Assembly (NCBI RefSeq): GCF_032854445.1
Contig: NC_088303.1
Coordinates: 30,141,501 to 30,205,500, forward strand
Length of the DNA: 64,000 bases
Source: Liolophura sinensis
Taxonomy: Eukaryota > Mollusca > Polyplacophora > Chitonida > Chitonidae
Reading direction: 5' to 3'
Below, one piece after another: positions 63,877 to 64,000 of this stretch (the first letter of the stretch is position 1; each line of letters starts with the position of its first letter). The notes below the pieces were generated by a model. It made no database searches and was not told the origin of the DNA. It worked only from the letters and a program-made list of their open reading frames with translations. A program made the translations under genes and the position numbers.

Positions 63877-64000
63877 AAAATATGAAGGGAATAGTGCAAC
63901 GACTGGTTGACCCGTATCAGTATAATGGCTCGGGTGGAGCGGCTTACTTGCCTTCGGTAAGACGTCTCAGTGAAGCAGAACTAGATAAAAGGGCGGTGGA
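63877..64000 (+). repeat. tRNA-derived SINE family T, copy 3 (cut by window edge), in HES-B intron 2
   Basis: GGGAATAGTGCAACGACTGG, ACCCGTATCAGTATAATGGC, TCGGGTGGAGCGGC, CTTCGGTAAGACGTCTCAGT and AAAAGGGCGGTGGA follow family T copy 1. It is 5'-truncated and its 3' end is outside the window. Confidence 0.85.

Overview
This is a metazoan, very probably molluscan (bivalve-like), nuclear genomic window. It is AT-rich and intron-containing, with long (AT)n runs, many tRNA-derived SINEs ending in (AAAT)n or (ACTC)n tails, and scattered minisatellites. No bacterial-style gene packing is present. The taxonomic call rests on the look of the SINEs and short GGGAGATAA-type motifs, and is an inference.

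Only two genes can be supported. Both encode HES-type (hairy/Enhancer-of-split) bHLH transcriptional repressors, and both are cut by the window edges. HES-A lies on the minus strand at the left edge, with three coding exons at 1888-1817, 636-541 and 173-86 and the rest beyond base 1. HES-B lies on the plus strand at the right edge, with coding exons at 58156-58206 and 63643-63741 and the rest beyond base 64000. In both, a short N-terminal exon is followed by an exon carrying the basic region and helix 1, joined in phase 0, as in vertebrate HES genes. The genes face away from each other and their start codons are about 56.3 kb apart.

HES-A has an unusually readable promoter. A paired Su(H)/CSL site (TGTGTGAA, 16 bases, TTCCCACG) sits at 2105-2136, with a TATA box at 2073-2079 and CCAAT, CRE and HES-type CACGCG sites further upstream. 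This is the layout of Notch-response promoters such as mouse Hes1. HES-B has a GC-richer proximal region with CACGCG sites but no paired Su(H) site that I could find.

The 56 kb between them looks gene-poor. It holds at least 21 copies or fragments of one tRNA-derived SINE family, two other tRNA-SINE families, an unnamed roughly 230-bp interspersed repeat (family X), and five minisatellites: 38/54 bp at 15.7-17.5 kb, 8 bp inverted blocks at 23.0-24.7 kb, 47 bp at 39.1-39.7 kb, 36 bp at 44.5-44.7 kb and 42 bp at 53.8-54.3 kb. Open frames in this interval are short or repeat-made and I do not call them genes. The interval may carry regulatory DNA for one or both HES genes, but the sequence alone does not prove it.
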